Assembly (NCBI GenBank): GCA_047621665.1
Contig: JBLHMB010000008.1
Location: 31,750 to 95,749 of the forward strand
From: Actimicrobium sp047621665
Lineage (GTDB): Bacteria; Pseudomonadota; Gammaproteobacteria; Burkholderiales; Burkholderiaceae_D
Reading direction: 5' to 3'
DNA length: 64,000 nucleotides
The notes under the pieces are model-generated. The model was given only the letters and a program-made list of their open reading frames with translations, was not told the DNA's origin and ran no database searches. Below, piece by piece: positions 61,621 through 64,000 of the stretch. Position 1 is the stretch's first letter. The number at the start of each line of letters is the position of its first letter. The position numbers and the translations under genes were made by a program.

Positions 61621-63054
61621 TTATTGCGGCGCCGGTGCAATCATTTCCACATAGTCGTAGAGCGCGCCAAGGATTTCCTCACCCCGGACATCGGCCTGTT
61701 CGGACAGTTGATCGATTTCGCCAAACAGAATGTCGACAGTACGGGCGCCCGCACTGCCTTCAAACAAGCGCTCGCTGCGATGCTGTTCCCAGCGCTCGGC
61801 TTCAGTGACATCGAGCGTGTCCGGGAAGTTGCGCGCACGGTAGCGAAACAGTAGTTCTTCCAGCCGTGCATCGTCGAAGCCCGGATGGGTTTTGGCCAGC
61901 GCAGCGGGTGAGAGCGCGCGCAGTTCAGTCAGTTTGCGCCGGTCGCCGTTACCGATGAAGCCGTTGTACAGATCTTCGTCGACATCCGGCGTGGCCTGTT
62001 CCGGACGCTGGAAGACCTGTTGCCAGATCGCGCCCATGTCGCCCAGGGTGGCCGCGATGGCGGCATGCCGATGCGCCTGTTCAAGATCAATCTGCCATTT
62101 TGCGGCCATCGCTGGTGACAGCGTTTTCATGTTGCTCACGACCATGGGCGACTTGTTGAGATGGATGGTCTTGATCGGCAAGCGCGTCGTGCCCTCGGGC
62201 AGATCGGCGCTGCGGGTGAACATGCGGGTGCGGATTGTGTCGACATCGAGCGTGGCCAGTTCGGACGGATCATGGGCCAGGTCCCAACCAATCACTTCGT
62301 TCTTGTTGGTCGGATGAGTTGCGAGCGGCCACATCACCGCCAGGCAGCCGCGTTCAGTGGAGAACATGCCCGAGACATGCAGGAACGGAGCGCGCGCCGG
62401 CAAGCCGATTTCCGCGCTGACCCGGTCTTTTTTGTGCAGGGCAAAACAGAAGTCGAACAGCTTTGGTTGCTGTGTGCGGATCAAGCGCGCCAGCGCAATT
62501 GTGGCCCGCACGTCTGATAGCGCATCATGCGCGGCAGCATGGGCAATGCCATTGGCTTTGGTTAGCAGCTCAAGACGAAAGCTCGGTTTGCCATCGTCAT
62601 TGAGCGGCCAGATGATGCCCTCGGGACGCAGCGCATAGGTCATCCGTACCACATCCATCAGGTCCCAGCGGCCGCACTGGTTTTGCCATTCGCGCGCATA
62701 CGGATCAATCAGGTTGCGCCAGAACAAAAAGCGCGTGATTTCATCGTCGAAGCGGATCGTGTTGTAGCCCACGCCAATGGTGCCGCCGGCCGAAAAGGCG
62801 GCTTCGATGGCAGCAGCAAATTGATATTCGGGCAGGCCGCGCTGCAGGCATACCTGTGGCGTGATGCCGGTGATCAGGCAGGATTGCGGATCGGGCAAAT
62901 AGTCATTGGCCGGTTGGCAGTACAGCATGATGTCGTCGCCGATTTCATTGAGTTCGGCGTCGGTGCGAATTGCCGCGAACTGCGCTGGTCGATCGCTGCG
63001 GGTTTTGACGCCGAAGGTTTCGTAGTCGTGCCAGAGAAAGGTATGGGATGACAT
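61621..63054 (-). CDS. sbcB: Exodeoxyribonuclease I
   Basis: The 477-residue product degrades single-stranded DNA 3'-5' and acts in mismatch repair and recombination. The DEDD exonuclease motifs are FLWHDYETFGV, GYNTIRFDDEITRFLFWRN and the HDALSDVRATIALARL block; the C-terminal ExoI region follows with RYRARNFPDTL. The ATG at 63054 (MSSHTFLWH) follows GGAG and is preferred to an open-frame start at 63156. It is second in the minus-strand run that starts with the ABM gene. Confidence 0.95.
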   Translation of the reverse strand: MSSHTFLWHDYETFGVKTRSDRPAQFAAIRTDAELNEIGDDIMLYCQPANDYLPDPQSCLITGITPQVCLQRGLPEYQFAAAIEAAFSAGGTIGVGYNTIRFDDEITRFLFWRNLIDPYAREWQNQCGRWDLMDVVRMTYALRPEGIIWPLNDDGKPSFRLELLTKANGIAHAAAHDALSDVRATIALARLIRTQQPKLFDFCFALHKKDRVSAEIGLPARAPFLHVSGMFSTERGCLAVMWPLATHPTNKNEVIGWDLAHDPSELATLDVDTIRTRMFTRSADLPEGTTRLPIKTIHLNKSPMVVSNMKTLSPAMAAKWQIDLEQAHRHAAIAATLGDMGAIWQQVFQRPEQATPDVDEDLYNGFIGNGDRRKLTELRALSPAALAKTHPGFDDARLEELLFRYRARNFPDTLDVTEAERWEQHRSERLFEGSAGARTVDILFGEIDQLSEQADVRGEEILGALYDYVEMIAPAPQ

Positions 63055-63077
63055 GGTGCTCCGCTGTTGGTGGGTAC

Positions 63078-63380
63078 TCAGGCCGATTTGCTCAGCAGCG
63101 TGAAATGTTCGACCACAGGGGCCGCGGCGAAGAACGGGCCGACCAGCGCGCGCCATTCCTGGAATGCCGTCGATTCACGGAAGTCGACGGTATGGTTTTC
63201 CAGCGTGTCCCAGTAAATCATCAGCACGTAACGCTCTGGCGACTCGACGCCCTTGTTGATCTTGTAGCCGCGAAAGCCGGTTGCCTTGCTGATGGCCAGT
63301 TCAACACCGCGCGTGATGGCGGCATCGAATTCGGTTTGCTTGCCTGGGAGGATGCGGATGTCTGCGAGTTCAAGAATCAT
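63078..63380 (-). CDS. Antibiotic biosynthesis monooxygenase (ABM) domain protein
   Basis: The 100-residue protein is a single ferredoxin-like ABM domain: MILELADIRILPGKQTEFDA, ISKATGFRGYKINKGVESPE, and YVLMIYWDTLENHTVDFRES. Such dimeric proteins act as cofactor-less monooxygenases or small-molecule binders; the true substrate is unknown. It is the first gene of the minus-strand run, 23 bases before sbcB. Confidence 0.86.
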   Translation of the reverse strand: MILELADIRILPGKQTEFDAAITRGVELAISKATGFRGYKINKGVESPERYVLMIYWDTLENHTVDFRESTAFQEWRALVGPFFAAAPVVEHFTLLSKSA

Positions 63381-63577
63381 GGTGGTCCGATCGGTGCGGT
63401 TGGTGAGCCGTGATTATCCCACCGAATCAGATCGCTGAATCACGTCACTGAGTCACATCGCTGAGTTGCGTCACTGAGTTACCCCACTGAGCGCGTCATC
63501 GACTTATCCAGCCAAGACAGCGATGATCGACGGCGGGCAGTATCATGGCGCACGTTTTTTTATTAGACAGGAATGGT

Positions 63578-63802
63578 ATGGCGAAGATCGACGAGGTCGT
63601 ATTGCGACAAAAGGAAGGGGCCCGGTTCGTCATCACGGCGCCTATGCTTGGCTTGAACGAGCAGCAATTTGATGCGCTGGCCAGCACTTGGGTCGAGGAG
63701 GGCGGTCCGGGTTTCGAGATGGCCGGTGTGCCACATCGTACTTGTATCGATGGCGAATTCTTCATCAACCGGATTACGGTAGTGAAGTCATCCTTGAAGT
63801 AG
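63578..63802 (+). CDS. Small hypothetical protein
   Basis: The 74-residue product starts at ATG 63578 (MAKIDEVVLRQKEGARFVIT); an in-frame ATG at 63545 would add 11 residues. It has no signal peptide or membrane helix and one cysteine (PHRTCIDGEFF). The composition and codon use look like a real cytoplasmic protein, but no family is recognised. It is a single plus-strand gene opposite the sbcB run and convergent with tRNA-Lys. Confidence 0.6.
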   Translation: MAKIDEVVLRQKEGARFVITAPMLGLNEQQFDALASTWVEEGGPGFEMAGVPHRTCIDGEFFINRITVVKSSLK

Positions 63803-63859
63803 TGCCAGTTACTTAGGCGTCGTATTAAGTGTGGGTCGACTGTGTCGAGCCACAAACAA

Positions 63860-63887
63860 AAACGGCTCACATCGCTGTGAGCCGTTT
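63860..63887 (-). terminator. Intrinsic terminator of tRNA-Lys
   Basis: AAACGGCTCACA and TGTGAGCCGTTT form a perfect twelve-base-pair stem with a four-base loop. Read on the minus strand it is followed by TTTTTG, as expected for the 3' end of the tRNA transcript; on the plus strand the downstream T-run is short. Confidence 0.85.
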
Positions 63888-63922
63888 CAAGCAATCAGTT
63901 TCAATTGCGAACAACTTATTCG

Positions 63923-63998
63923 TGGTAGGCCGTGCGGGATTCGAACCTGCGACCAACGGATTAAAAGTCCGCTGCTCTACCAGCTGAGCTAACGACCC
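63923..63998 (-). tRNA. tRNA-Lys (anticodon TTT)
   Basis: The 76-base sequence on the minus strand begins GGGTCGTTAGCTCAGCTGG and ends with an encoded CCA. The D arm, the anticodon arm with CTTTTAA loop (anticodon TTT) and the GGTTCGAATC T loop are all present. Pairing as read has G1-U72 and U4-G69 wobbles in the acceptor stem and one A-C mismatch in the T stem (GCAGG against CCCGC). It should decode AAA/AAG. Only two bases of the upstream region are inside the window. Confidence 0.93.
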
Positions 63999-64000
63999 GA

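Overview
The window reads as a contiguous stretch of chromosome from a betaproteobacterium of the order Burkholderiales, most likely family Oxalobacteraceae. This is inferred from gene order (recA-recX, DUF2889-sucC-sucD, bamE divergent from fur, HAD-hrcA / nadK-recN-hemH-grpE-dnaK-dnaJ, phaA-phaB) and from the protein sequences; no rRNA is present to prove it. Base composition is moderately GC-rich throughout. No prophage, insertion sequence, integrase or CRISPR array was found.

Layout. 1-5.4 kb: the end of recA, recX, a DUF2889 gene, succinyl-CoA synthetase (sucCD), and a PP2C phosphatase/FHA-protein pair. 5.5-6.2 kb: a lone type IV pilin gene with a textbook sigma-54 promoter and a terminator. 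6.4-8.5 kb: moaC and a BepA-like periplasmic protease. 8.5-9.1 kb: a non-coding block with three kinds of repeat. 9.1-11.4 kb: an ABC importer operon whose binding-protein gene has lost its 5' end. 11.6-15.3 kb: polA and a Tat-exported dienelactone hydrolase-like protein. 15.4-26.8 kb: a purine scavenging and catabolism region with a Tsx-like porin, a four-gene BmpA-type nucleoside importer, 8-oxoguanine deaminase, a UraD-AllC fusion, PuuE allantoinase and divergent HIU hydrolase. 26.8-38.5 kb: dapB, bamE, fur, hrcA, HAD hydrolase, nadK, recN, hemH, and grpE-dnaK-dnaJ with two sigma-32 promoters. 38.6-43.5 kb: a chalcone isomerase-like protein and a complete DSF quorum-sensing set (RpfG, RpfC, RpfF). 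43.8-49.7 kb: a SelD-N-terminus-like flavoprotein, beta-carbonic anhydrase and a peptide ABC transporter without a binding protein. 50.3-53.1 kb: phaA, phaB and a DsbA-like protein. 53.3-55.7 kb: a bufferin-type RiPP operon (DUF2282 precursor, fused DUF692-DUF2063 protein, DoxX protein). 55.7-57.1 kb: two unrecognised genes. 57.4-63.4 kb: a seven-gene same-strand run (ABM, sbcB, S9 peptidase, MAPEG, S4 protein, AlkB-like, YpfJ-like). 63.5-64 kb: a small hypothetical gene and tRNA-Lys.

Working together. The purine region links outer-membrane passage, ABC uptake, base deamination and ring opening down to ureidoglycolate; no urate oxidase or xanthine dehydrogenase lies in the window. The Rpf set contains signal synthase, sensor kinase with phosphorelay, and HD-GYP c-di-GMP phosphodiesterase output, so it could work as a self-contained quorum-sensing circuit. 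The bufferin operon has a secreted four-cysteine precursor and its modifying enzyme, with the partner domain fused to it. The chaperone block is the stress-response core, with HrcA nearby but no CIRCE element seen in front of its genes here.

The most rewarding items for follow-up are the BufB-BufC fusion in the bufferin operon, the RpfF/RpfC/RpfG module outside its best-known hosts, the unrecognised gene pair at 55.7-57.1 kb, the repeat block at 8.6-9.0 kb, and the decayed binding-protein gene at 10.7-11.4 kb.
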